DNA of 64,000 nt, from the NCBI GenBank assembly GCA_003260075.1, contig QLIY01000096.1, forward strand, positions 62,001-126,000. The letters run 5' to 3'. The DNA is from Phallusia mammillata. Its lineage: Eukaryota; Chordata; Ascidiacea; Phlebobranchia; Ascidiidae. How positions within the stretch are numbered: the stretch's first letter is position 1; every line of letters starts with the position of its first letter. The notes below the pieces were generated by a model. The model searched no databases. It saw only the letters and a list, made by a program, of their open reading frames with translations, and was not told the DNA's origin. Below, piece after piece: positions 19,341 to 29,960 of the stretch. A program made the translations under genes and the position numbers.

Positions 19341-20516
19341 TCGGACGTGGCTTATGCGAACAAGCTTGTAGGAAAGATTCACCGTTTAACTTAGGTAGGC
19401 ATATCTGTATTACATTGTTAATGAATTTCATTCTGATTTAAGTTTGAAACTGAAGTTTTGTTATATGTTCTCCAACAGTAACCCCTCCTCTGGAAAAATA
19501 ATTTGAACATAGATTTCTCAGAATATAAGGGTAAGTAAATGTTACTAATTATTCTCATTTAGTTAAAAGCATAACATTAGATACGTTGATCTTGTTCATT
19601 CATAATGTTTTATAACTTGTAATATGTAAGGTTTGTATTATGTAAAGTTTGTACTTTTTAGTGTTGAAACTTGTGTTATGTTTCGTTATGATTGTTAATC
19701 GTCTACATATAATTTTTTTAAAGATTAAATTACATACAGACTACTTAGAAATATAGCATAGCCTACCTATTTTTTTATTTAAGTTTTTAAACAAAATTAT
19801 TTTAACACGATAGATTGATTGAATTATCCAACAGCATTATACCCGGCCTTAACCAAAGAAATATGGATGTATTAGAAGCCAACGATGCCTAGAGTAAGTA
19901 AATTAAGCAAGGATTTATTGTAATTCTTATGTTAACGCGTACATTAAGCTGGTAATTTATCGCCATTTTTTGTTCTTTTTGGCAGGTGGTGGTTGGACAG
20001 GTTTCAGTTTATCAAACACAAATGTAAGTAAACTATAAAAACACTTGTATATTAATGAAGGTTAAACAAGGCATTTTTTCGATGTTTCGGTACGCATTTA
20101 GTTTACTTGTTAAGCGGTATACTAAATACATACATACTACGTGTAAAGTTATCGTTTATTCGGTTTTAAGTCGCGTTTGTGCTAATGATATGTGTTAAAT
20201 ATATTGGCTAGTCATTTATGAACATGGTGCACTGCCCCTTTGTTACTAATTTCATAAGATTTTAATATTCACCTTAACCACTTAGCACGGGATACATAAG
20301 CTACTTTGTAGTATAACTCGAAGCCTAAAGCTATTATGCCCCTATTTACTCGAAGCCTAAAGCTATTATTGTTTTATCACTACACAGGGACATCGTATAC
20401 TCATATCATCGAATAGGAAGACATCTTGATGGAGATTCGAAAAAGACATCTTGATGGAAAACCTTTTTAAAGATAAGTTACCGTTGTACATTTGACCTGC
20501 TATAGTCGTGATAAAG

Positions 20517-20855
20517 TGTTGTAAGTTAAAACAAGGACCACAGTAACAGAGGACCTCAGCGCATCACCGCGGCGCGTAAACAGGACCACAGCTGGTACAT
20601 TACCAGCACCACTTTACAGACAACTTGGGGCCACGGAAACAGAGGACCACAGCGCAGCACCGGCGCGAGCACAAGATCCACGGCGCATTTGATAACTTTG
20701 TTTATTGCTTTGCTGAATGTTATTTCTTTAGCCGTAAATAATTAATTTTACTTGTTTTATTGTACAGGCACATCGTGTTCGACAACCTGGTGCTGAAGAA
20801 ACCCGCAGTAAGGCATCGTCCCAAGAATTTACAAAGATAAGTTATTGTTGTACAT

Positions 20856-20934
<79 letters not shown>

Positions 20935-21415
20935 AACAGAGGACCACAGCGCATCATCGCGGCGCGTAAACAGGACCACAGCTGGTACATTACCAGCATC
21001 ACTTCGCAGACAACTGGATCCACGGAAACAAAGGACCACAGCGCAGCACCGGCGCGAGCACAAGATCCACGGCGCCTGTCATAACTTTATTAGTTATCGG
21101 TTGAAAATTATTCCTTTAGTCGCAAATGACTGACACTTAGTATTTTATTGTACAGAAACATCGAGCAGCATCATGCAGACACCACCCCAAGACATGACTA
21201 AGATAAGTTCTTGTTGTATATTTTTAAAATGTAGTCGTGATAAAGTGTGTAAGTTAAAACAAGGACCACGGTAACAGAGGACCATAGCGCATCACCGCGG
21301 CGCGTAAACAGGACCACAGCTGGTACATACCAGCACCACTTCGCAGACAACTTGGGGCCACGGAAACAGAGGACCACAGCGCAGCACCGGCGCGAGCACA
21401 AGAGCCACAGCGCGT
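20517..21415 (+). repeat. Three copies of a 150-180-bp GC-rich repeat in successive introns
   Basis: Copies lie at about 20535-20695, 20935-21078 and 21262-21415. Each has ACAGAGGACC, a GCGGCGCGTAAACAGGACC segment, the hairpin GCTGGTA-loop-TACCAGC, and a GCACCGGCGCGAGCACAAGA end. The hairpin stem is kept in all three even though the loop loses a base in copy 3. Copies 1 and 3 are preceded by TAGTCGTGATAAAGTG and GTAAGTTAAAACAAGGACCA. Confidence 0.85.
20856..20933 (+). repeat. 78-nt poly-G homopolymer
   Basis: An uninterrupted G run replaces the segment that precedes the GC-rich repeat in the sister copies (TGATAAAGTG to AAGGACCA). It is either a real unstable homopolymer or an assembly or sequencing artefact. 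The ORFs of poly-Gly or poly-Pro across it are meaningless. Confidence 0.9.
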
Positions 21416-21670
21416 GTCATAACTTTGATAGATGTTACATTGAACAATAATCCTTCTGCCGTCGTAAACTGATTTTATTTCCTTTATTTTGCAGGAAAAG
21501 CGTGTCCAAGAAACGAAAAAAGATAAGTTAAACAAATCTTGCTCACCATTTTATATCGAATACTTAACGTTGCTTTGTTGTTAAGGTTCGTGGAAGAAGG
21601 CGTCACTCAACACTACCTGGACAAGATGCTCTGTGTACCTTAGTTGATCAGCAGTCTTTAATGCCAAGTG

Positions 21671-21818
21671 CAGTGGTTCCCAACTTTCTTTAATCGTTTA
21701 AAGAACTGCGATGTAGCCTACAATAAAAATATTTCAACGTTAATATGATAAATGAAGAGTTCTGTGTTTGAAATGCGACTTTATTTCAAACTAAACGTTA
21801 TGTAGTTGGGAACCACTG
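21671..21818. mobile_element. hAT-like MITE, CAGTGGTTCCC ends
   Basis: The ends CAGTGGTTCCCAACTTTCTT and GTAGTTGGGAACCACTG are inverted repeats about 148 bp apart. The target duplication was not recognised. Confidence 0.65.
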
Positions 21819-21985
21819 CTGTAATGATATCTTGTGTTAATTTATTTTGGATAATATAGAATTATTAATAATTCCCCTAACTTTTAACGAAAAATAACTT
21901 TAATGGGAACCACTGATGTAATGATCTCTTCTGTTAATTTATTTTGGGTAATATAGAATTATTAATATTACCTTTAACTTTCAAC
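21808..21985. repeat. Tandem duplication of about 97 bp containing the MITE end
   Basis: GGGAACCACTG, TGTAATGAT, GTTAATTTATTTTGG and TAATATAGAATTATTAATA recur in the same order at 21808 and about 21905. Confidence 0.8.
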
Positions 21986-22559
21986 GTATTTAGTGTATTT
22001 AGTTGGGAACATTTGCATAAACGTTAATAGAAGTGTCTTTATGGGTACGACGGCCACAAATAAAAAGGCTTTTTGTCAATACCCACTTTGTAGTCCTATA
22101 TGGATATCGTTTGGCAATTCTGAATTAATGCTAACGACGGTAAGTCTAATGCTAATACTGATCTTGGACCTTTTATCCTTAGCTAAGCTAAATTGAACCA
22201 AATGATCGGTTTAGTCCTATTTTTCTTGTGTTGTAAATTTTCGCTTCGTTGTGTATATTCGCACTAAGTCTTTATTATTTCACACACACCTACCGGACAG
22301 ACGGAAACCTCCCGATCATGGAGTTTAACTTTAAGATGGAGTGACGCCGGGGAACAGCTTGGACATGGAACAAGACACACACATTACGCGGGAACAATGG
22401 AACACATCTTACACATTGGATTTCGCAAACAAACACCATATTTAACACATACTTCCACGGTCATGATATCACATGAACGTTGAACACTTGCTCGGGTGCA
22501 ATAAATGCATGAACTACACAAGACGGTTGTGAATGTTTTACAGTTTTAGACATTATATG

Positions 22560-23290
22560 TAGAATTTGCATTTTACCGGTACTGGGAAAATTTACAAAAA
22601 ATGGCTGTTATGTATAATTTGTATTTTGGGGAAAATATACAAAAAATGGAAAATATACAAAAAATGCCTGTTATTTAAAAAATGCAAAATACGTATTTTG
22701 TGGATTATTTGCAAGAAACACAAAAATACGTATTTACGTACCTACAGCTTAACCTAACTACCAATTTATAAGAAACACAAAAATACGTATTTACGTAACT
22801 ACAGCTTAACCTATCTACAAATGTAAAGAAAGACAGAAGTAGGATAGTAAGTTTATTTGCGCTGGAGGGTGGCAAAAGACCCTAAAGCCACCTTATCAGC
22901 CAGTCTGGATGTATTACTACGGTTAGGCCTACAGATTTTTTTTTACATTTGCAAAACAAAAAACACCAATACGCAAATTTACATTAACATATAAAAAACG
23001 TATTTTACGTTTTTCAGAATTTTACTTTTCCAGATTGAAGGTATAAGAAACACTAAAATATGTATTTACGAACAATTTAAAAAGAAGTGCAGCATAGGCA
23101 TTATTTCATTTAACTAAAATAAGTTTTTTACGGTTACAGATTATTTATAAAAAATACATAAAATACGTATTTTCCGTTTACAGATTATTTGCAAAATTTT
23201 ATAAAAATACATAAAATACGTATTTTCCGTTTACAGATTATTTGCAAATTTTTTGAAAAACACATAAAATGCGTAATTCTCAGTTTCTGG
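22560..23290. repeat. Degenerate array rich in the palindrome AATACGTATT
   Basis: ATACGTATT or close variants recur many times. At 22680-22815 the unit is AAACACAAAAATACGTATTT followed by ACGTA and CTACAGCTTAACCTA, twice. At 23140-23290 a unit of about 55 bp (AAAATACGTATTTTCCGTTT plus ACAGATTATTTGCAAA) is repeated about three times. No coding content. Confidence 0.8.
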
Positions 23291-24299
23291 AATAACTGCA
23301 ATTCACCACAATGTGTAAATTCCATAATTTTATTGTGCAGGGCGAATAAGCATCAGTCAAAAATGTGTATGATGTGTGTTATGTTTGCGCTCCAGTAAGA
23401 CGTTCCATATATATATGTGTAATATGTTGTGGTCCAGTTGATTGCTCCTTGTGTGTGATATGTTGTGATCCAGGGGGTCTTCTTCCGATTTGTACGATTG
23501 GGCGTACTTCCTCACCGCGATCCATTGTCCATATGTGAGAGAGAGCTAGGTTCCGTGACTTCCATGCGTGTGCGATATGTACGAGTTAAACGACGAAGCA
23601 TTAAAACGAAAACAGTGTTACGAAACAAAAACACCCGACGTTGGGCCAGAAGGAGTGCTGAAGTTTGGGCGTACGATCATGGTGTCCGTTTCGATTCATC
23701 GATTGAATACTTCACTCTTCTCCAGTACCATGCAGAATACCTTCTCAGAGACGATCGGTATGACCAGTACACTAAAAAACGTTCTACATTACTTACCTTT
23801 AAATTTTGCATATATTTAGGCGTTTATTTTTACACCATAAGGGTATTTAAGGAAACATAGTTTTGAATTATAATCTCAATTCAATTTATACGTTATTAAA
23901 CAAACTTTATTACATAATGGTTCATTTCCACACTTGTTCATGTGTTCCAAGATCCGTCGGGACATCGAATATCGGTGCAACTCCTTGGGACAGTTTACAA
24001 CCCAATAGAAGAACACTATTTGTTTCAAAATCTGTTTGATTACTAACAATCCCCCCAGGACATTATGTTAATAATATTTGTTTTATAAAAAATTGAGAAG
24101 GAAATCTTTAAATATAAAGATGTAAAATATATACCTACGTATTAAACCGACCATTTACGCGCAAACCAATTCCTTAATGGACTTAATTAACACTATAAGT
24201 TTCAAATCGGTACATGGCAATGAAATCGGTACATGGCAAAAGCTTGTTTTCTTTTTCACGGGAGTGCAGTAGGTTTCAGTAAAGGCGGAACCATAAACG
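23291..24299. other. Gene-free stretch between the convergent non-coding genes
   Basis: Contains two overlapping open frames (23465-23860 and 23568-23819) with no recognisable domains and no splice context. I treat them as chance. A 20-bp direct repeat (AATCGGTACATGGCAA) sits at about 24207-24240. Confidence 0.35.
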
Positions 24300-26560
24300 C
24301 TCCAATGTTGGAATTATAAAGCATTTATTTGTAGGAAGCATGAACTACAATGTGTGTAAACTACAATATGTGGTAACTTGGAAAACCACCCTTGTAATTA
24401 TATCCTTAATTATTATGCAAAAAATAAGTCCTATTTGAAGTTTACATATATGCATGAACTTATCAATTGTGGTGTTAAACGAAAACAGTGTTGTTGCAAG
24501 CTTCACGACAGAGATTGAATAGTGCCTTGTCTTCATCAGCACCTGCAAAACACTCAAACATCCATTTAAAAATCACTTATTAAACTAAACACAATTATAA
24601 TTGACTTAATGCTATATACCAATGTGAATAACATAGCAAGCTAGGATGTGACATTACTTATTGTACAATTTACTTGATGTAATATACTAATGTTAACGAC
24701 ATTACAATTATAATCAATGAATGGCAAGGTAATCAAACTTAACATTTATTTAACATAAAGCGCCATTAACGTGGTTTACATCCTGTTTCGAGGCATAGGA
24801 TTACCAACAGTGTAAAACATAACAATAAAGTATGCAGTTTATTTTGCTTACAGTTGGCTTTGATGGCTTGATGTCATTTCGTTTTCTGAAGAGTGTTTCA
24901 CCCGTTCGTTCCTAGATGGACTGTAGCGTTAATTCGGAACTACGATAAACTAAAGCACAATTAGAGTTTAATGTAGAAGAATAACTAAAAATTAGCTCCA
25001 GTATTGCTCGTGTAAAGTATTGATTTAAAAGCGTTGACTATTATTGTCCACTCGTATGGTAGTTGCTACAAAGCAAAGTTTAATAAAACACTTATTATCT
25101 CTAGCGCACTACTTAAGTCATGCTACGATTGCAAGTCAAGTAAGAATTACAATTTGTACAAAATATGAGATAAAAAGTCAGACTTCGGTAACGACGACAT
25201 AAACTTGCTTGCACAGAACAAAGCAACGCTATCATAACTTGTTTAATACGAAGTGGATACGTTAAGTAGTTCAAAGACCCTAACGTTTAGCGCCAAGTGA
25301 CAACCATTACATAGTATCGCAATATGTCCCAACACACTAGGTGTCTCACTAATTTAATTGAAAACTAAATTAAAAAATCATAATTGATGACGCATGATCT
25401 ACCAAAAGTGTCTTTTAATACATGGTAAAAAAACAATGGGTTACTTACTTCATTGTAGTAGAACTGGAAGACATTGTCGAGTTCCATCTAAAGCACAAAT
25501 AGATTGTTGTTCTAAAATAATAATACGAACATTAGTAAAGTATGATATCATAGCACAAGTGACATGCATTACAGTGTTTAAAATACAGAAAAAGTAGCTT
25601 TTAACACAACGCAATAAAACAATTACTTACTTTATTGTAGCTGAAGTGACATTCGATGTCCTGTTTCATTTATTCTTGTTCTAAAAAATATTACAAAATC
25701 ATCAGCAAAAACAAACAAACAAAAAGCTGTCTACGTAATACTATAATGATACTATTTTGTTGACTTAATTGCAACGGTAAATTATTAAACAATAGCAGAA
25801 ACTTATTGTTTGTGGTGCGCGGCCTTCACCACACAACCCATATATAAGTTATAGCTGAATTGTTTACATACTGATGCAATAAACGAAAGAACTTGAAAAT
25901 AAACATGGAGTAATGCAAGTGACATCCATTACATATAGTATTACAAGAAGTCTATTGGAAAAACAACATTGACGGAGAAAGCAGGCTTCAGCGAAAGTAC
26001 TATATAATAGAGCGCAACAAAATTATTAAAAAAGCAAATAAATAAAAAAGTAAATCATCGATAACTTACTTCATGGTCCAGTTCCATCCACAAAGCGCCG
26101 CTTTATTTTTGTTCTGAAAAATATATAATAATAATTAGCAAAACTAAAATAATAACTAAACATACTGTCTAATAAAACTATAAACTAAAGGAGTCTTTAC
26201 TGGCATTTTGATTTCAACGATCAGTCATACAATATGAGCAGACATTTTACGTTTGTGCGGCGCGGCGGTCACCACAGAATAAATGGCAGATGAACTATCT
26301 TACATAACTAAACCAATAAACTAAAATTTAAAATTATGAACTTGATCAGCACTGAATCTCATCGCAGCATAGAACAGAAACTACTTAGGATCGTTAAACT
26401 TAGTAAAGTTAACGCACAATATACTTCACACTATCTTGAAAACATAAAAGCGATTACACCTCTAAATGCTTCAAAGCTATTACCTGCAAACTCTGAAGTC
26501 CTTGAATAAATGACGACTACAAAAAAACACAGCCTCCCTCACTGGCGTCCAAAGTCAAAT
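24300..26560 (-). ncRNA. Putative multi-exon long non-coding RNA B
   Basis: Minus-strand exon-like segments bounded by good splice sites, in transcript order: first exon from about 26560 to 26484 (donor GTAATA), 26113-26070, 25680-25631, 25511-25449 (all with GTAAGT donors), 24911-24852 (donor GTAAGC), and 24542 downward (acceptor TTTTGCAG). Three consecutive acceptors run directly into AACAA (AACAAAAATAAAGC, AACAAGAATAAATG, AACAACAATC), so these exons look like duplicates. No reading frame continues through them. Introns contain recurring CAAGTGACATCCATTACATA-like segments and two GC-rich hairpins. Promoter homology with RNA A suggests a paralogous gene. The 3' end is undefined. Confidence 0.5.
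25294..25940 (-). repeat. Intron element CAAGTGACATCCATTACATA, three copies
   Basis: Plus-strand copies start at 25294 (CAAGTGACAACCATTACATA), 25556 (CAAGTGACATGCATTACAGT) and 25916 (CAAGTGACATCCATTACATA). Each lies in a different consecutive intron of RNA B. This indicates duplicated exon-intron units or a repeated intron-encoded element. Confidence 0.7.
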
Positions 26561-26590
26561 GAAAGAAACCACGAGTCCAGGCACAACCGT

Positions 26591-26740
26591 TTCATTTTTT
26601 TCTTTTTTTCTTAGCCAATCAGAATGCTGGATTTTCCAACGTCACTAGCGCGCACAAACCGTCCAATGACAGTGTCGAGTGAGTCAATCATCAGGTCTTG
26701 AACCGGAATGCTCAAAGATTTCGAGAGGCAACCTGCGTCG
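26591..26740 (-). promoter_or_regulatory. Promoter-like region B, homologous to region A; probably bidirectional
   Basis: Read on the minus strand it has ATTGG, GGTTTG, GCGCGC, GTGACGTTG (26645-26637), a 15-nt spacer, TGATTGGCT (26621-26613), then AAAAAAAGAAAAAAATGAA (26609-26591) and pyrimidine-rich TTTCTTTCATTT. A plus-strand start codon lies at 26760, so the same region may also drive the divergent coding gene. Confidence 0.6.
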
Positions 26741-26759
26741 GTGTGCTCTGGAACTGAAA

Positions 26760-29062
26760 ATGGCGTTGCAATTGAGCCTGCGGTAAATTGCCTTTTAACT
26801 TACAGGATGGCTTTTAAACAACAAGTTAATGTTACTTTATGGCAATGCTTAGACTTTTAACTAAAACAATATTTTAAGGTGGTTTAACCCGTCACACAAC
26901 GCATACACAAAGCTGAAATAAAAGCATACATGCGAAATGTGATATGGAAAGAGCAACATGCCGATTTAGGCCGGCGTTATCTATTTTCATGGGTTGTTTC
27001 CCAGATTAAAACATGGAAAGTTTTCTTTTCTACATGCAGTTTCCAAGAGCAGTTGCACTTACATGGGCGTTAAATAAGTCGAGCACATTCAAAAAGGATA
27101 ACCCTTTTTCTTAGACAATTTGTACTTTGTGCACAATTAATCATTTAAAAAAACATTTTAAATTAAGGTGTATTGGTACATTGCTTTTTTACATTTGATT
27201 TTCGAAGGTGTTCATACTCTGATTTATTTCTTTTCTTCTCAAGGCGTGTAATGTCCTAAGCCGCAAATGCGCACGATTAGAACGCATCTTATGTATGTAG
27301 CGACACGATCATCAATATTATAACAAAGCGTTTTCACAGTTAACTCAGTTGTGTGGTTATTAGATAGCACGGTTTCTCAACGCCCATATTTTCATATTGG
27401 GTGTTAAATACTTTTTTCGTATTGTAGTTCATCGGTCACTTTAAGCCAGTAGTTCTCAAACTGTGGTACGCGTACCACTAGTGGTACGACGGAACTTTTC
27501 AGGTCGTACGCGAGTAGCTTTGTGTGATACTCAATGAAAGTCCGATCTAAAATTGCAAGTCAACTGACCCAACTGACAAGCCCTGATTTGGGTCGTGTTT
27601 TAGACAATCTTTTGAAACTGCTAATATGCTAGCCAGGTCGAGAAAATAGATCTATTTCTTGGTCCCCCTATTCAAACAGGGTTTAGGTCAGTGGTTCCCA
27701 ACCTGGGGTTTGCGGAATCAAAGGGGTCCGTGAGATGGTTCAGGGGGTTCATGGAGGCAAATATGTTTACCAAAGACCTGCGCTAAATTACGTTGGAGGC
27801 CAGAGACCTACACAGTTTGTAAAGCGGGTCCGGGGCTACAAAATGGTTGAAAACCACTGGTTTAGGTGGTACACAGCAATAGGAAAAGTTGTCAAGTGGT
27901 ACGCGATCCGTATAAGATTGAACACCACTGCTATAAGCTAACATTGTATTCGTACCATTGTTTTTACACCGTGGGTTTACTATTAACATTTCAATTTGTG
28001 ATCGCTAAAAGTTGCGCATCGTTCGCGTTTTAATATCAACTGCATATATCACGTTACCTTTTCGAATATTCCTCTTGAGAACAACCTAATCTATTAGGTC
28101 TGCCGAGTAAAGCGCTAGAGGGCAGGTGTTTTTTGCCCATGGACACTGTCATCCATACGCGGTGGTGGAAACATTATTCATCAGAGCTGAAATCAAAGTA
28201 ACAAGGGTTTTAAATGTCAGAATTGGACAAATATTTGTAAACAGAGAAACTATAAAAAAGCCAAAATATTTGTAAACAGAGAAACTATAAAAAAGCCAAA
28301 ATATTTTTAAACAGAGAAACTATAAAAAAGCCAAAATATTTTTAAACAGAGAAACTATAAAAAAGTCAAAAGTTGGTTTAGCAATATTCTCTGCCAAATA
28401 GGCTTTTGTGTGCAAGCTCAAGTTTTAACTTTGTTGCAAATGTGTTTTTTTATTCTAGTTGTTCGAGGTTGTGAAATAGTCTTTGAGCGGTCACAACTAA
28501 GTTAACTGTGTATTTGTACAATGTTGTTTCATTACAGCAACGCTAAGTGTTTGTTAAGAAGGCTAAATTCTCATACAACGCCAACTAAAGTTAATGGCTA
28601 CATTCGCAACCTTTTTGAACTCTTAGGTGAAATTTAATTATTCCTTAGATAGGAATTTACATGAACTGAATTATTGCCTTCGCGTTCGGTGCGAACGTAT
28701 TAACTTTTTTATCCGCCATGTTATCTACTTTATTCATTTAGTTACCAGGTCCTGGACTGACAAGCGTTATCTCAGCTCACGCTGTCATCGACCCATTGGC
28801 CAGACCACATATTCCTGTTGTTCCATATGAAAACGAACTAAAACAAGGGCGTTTGAGGTCCAGAACCTGTATTCATTTGACTTGCCATTCTACTCGTCAT
28901 TTGACGCCAATACGCAAGGCTCCCTTGACTGGAGAGCTCCCTGAAGTTTACATCAGAGTTGTGAACCGGCTAAAAATTGGAGCCCGAACCCGGCCCTATC
29001 CCGAATGGTTTTTAAAAAGCTCGTTCAGACCCGAAAGTTTGATTGACAGGCCTATACATTGA
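26760..29062 (+). CDS. Unrecognised small protein with mitochondrial-type N terminus; C terminus runs into a MITE
   Basis: Three exons fit: 26760-26782, 28538-28626 and 28749-29062. Phases are unbroken (AG acceptors ATTACAG and TTACCAG; donors GTAAAT and GTGAAA), giving 141 aa. The first 20 residues (MALQLSLRNAKCLLRRLNSH) have no acidic residue and are rich in Arg, Leu and Ser, as in a mitochondrial presequence. The next part includes FELLGPGLTSVISAHAVIDP and PHIPVVPYENEL. I do not recognise the family. From 28954 the frame lies inside a transposon, so about the last 36 residues are transposon-derived. The true exon may end earlier at a weak donor, or the gene may be damaged. It faces away from non-coding RNA B across a shared promoter. 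Confidence 0.5.
27447..27930. mobile_element. Outer hAT-like MITE, GTGGTACG family
   Basis: The left end CAGTAGTTCTCAAACTGTGG and right end TTGAACACCACTG are inverted repeats. Inner GTGGTACGCG segments occur near both ends. The target duplication CTTTAAGC (27439-27446) / CTATAAGC (27931-27938) matches 7 of 8. It carries a nested element at 27689-27859. Confidence 0.8.
27689..27859. mobile_element. Inner hAT-like MITE nested in another
   Basis: The ends CAGTGGTTCCCAACC and GGTTGAAAACCACTG are inverted. The exact 8-bp duplication GTTTAGGT lies at 27681-27688 and 27860-27867. It interrupts the element at 27447-27930. Confidence 0.9.
28229..28370 (+). repeat. 35-bp tandem repeat, about four copies
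   Basis: The unit is AATATTTGTAAACAGAGAAA plus CTATAAAAAAGCCAA, with TTGTAA changing to TTTTAA in later copies. It lies in the first intron of the small gene starting at 26760. Confidence 0.95.
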
Positions 29063-29275
29063 AGCCTTGGGAATACCAAGACAACAAACACAATAAACAA
29101 ACGTTCTTGAACACAGAGTTTTAAAGCTGTTTAACATTAGGTCAGGTCCAGCAACTGGCTACTTAGCTAGTTACATAATTAAAAGAAATACTGACACAGA
29201 ATGTAAAGTCAGGCCCGAAACAAGCCGTTTTTTTTGAAAAAGCCTAAGCCAGAACCCGGCCCGTTTACAACTCTG
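28954..29275. mobile_element. hAT-like MITE, CAGAGTTGT family, copy 1
   Basis: Left end CAGAGTTGTGAACCGGC, right end GGCCCGTTTACAACTCTG. Flanks GTTTACAT and GATAACAT match 6 of 8. Internal markers are GATTGACAGGCCTATACATT and GGTCCAGCAACTGGCTACTT. Other copies are at 31254 and 37933. Confidence 0.8.
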
Positions 29276-29681
29276 GATAACATTACCTTTACAATTTTTA
29301 TGGTCTAAGGGTGAATCGAATTTAAAATCTACAACGCCAATTTCAGACACCTTTCTATCCCGTGTGTAGATTTAGGCTTTGAGACTCCTTTCCAACCAAA
29401 AGGGAATAACAACCCCTTGTTAGTCAAAAATACGTTGCTTTTGGGGAAGTGACCGACAAGTTTGGATACCATATCATTTTCCATTCAAGACTTTTCCAGA
29501 GTCACAGGGATTGTCGCCAGAACTAGAGATCCTGTCCCAGGAAAACCCTTCTTTAACCAGGAGTCGTGAATGCACATCTAAACCACTCCAGGCATCTGAA
29601 AAACAAATTGCTTAGTGAAAACATTAAAAATTCGGTGCCACGCATTCAAAAGATATACGTTTTGAAATATTTGTTTTAAAG

Positions 29682-29960
29682 CGGAGGTTTCAAAGAGTTT
29701 TGTTGCAATGAACCACTTTTTTAAACTCGTCCCTTGCGTCAAATTTCCTGTTATGAAAAAAGTAATTTATGCATTTTTTATAAAAAAGAAGGTAAGAAAT
29801 CAGAAATCAAAAGTTGTCAAGCATTTTGGATTAAAAGTTAACATTTGTAGGGTGGTATTTAAAAAATTTTTTGAAAAACTATTTGAAATCAATATTTGCA
29901 TTGACAGACGCTACAAAACAATCCAACAATAGCTTTAGGACCTGTGTTTGAAAACCACTG
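29682..29960. mobile_element. Degenerate hAT-like MITE
   Basis: The right end TTTGAAAACCACTG and the left end CGGAGGTTTCAAAG are imperfect inverses. GTTTTAA occurs at both flanks. The open frame 29708-29932 lies inside it and is not a gene. Confidence 0.45.

Larger units (their letters stand above)
19341..21670 (+). ncRNA. Putative multi-exon long non-coding RNA A
   Basis: A chain of short exon-like segments can be read from splice consensus: exon 1 ending 19394, then 19479-19530, 19835-19893, 19986-20023, 20388-20476, 20768-20840, 21156-21206, 21495-21526 and 21586 onward. Early donors are good (GTAGGC, GTAAGT) and acceptors are clear (CCAACAG, GGCAG, TGTACAG, TTGCAG). Exons are only about 30-90 nt, have stop codons in all frames I tried and share no protein family. 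Exons 5-8 all end in a common AAAGATAAGTT block. Introns 5-7 each contain a copy of a GC-rich repeat. This layout resembles host genes of intron-encoded small RNAs, but no box C/D or H/ACA RNA could be proven by eye. The 3' end is not defined; a MITE begins at 21671. Confidence 0.5.

Noticed and set aside
20023..20387. Box C/D snoRNA in an intron of RNA A
   Set aside because: I looked for RTGATGA and CTGA pairs with closing stems and found no convincing pair, so no individual snoRNA is called.
20720..21084. Poly-proline and poly-glycine ORFs
   Set aside because: They are only translations of the poly-G tract and lack any other support.
23465..23860. 131-aa basic ORF as a gene
   Set aside because: No recognisable domain, overlaps a second chance frame and has no splice or promoter context.
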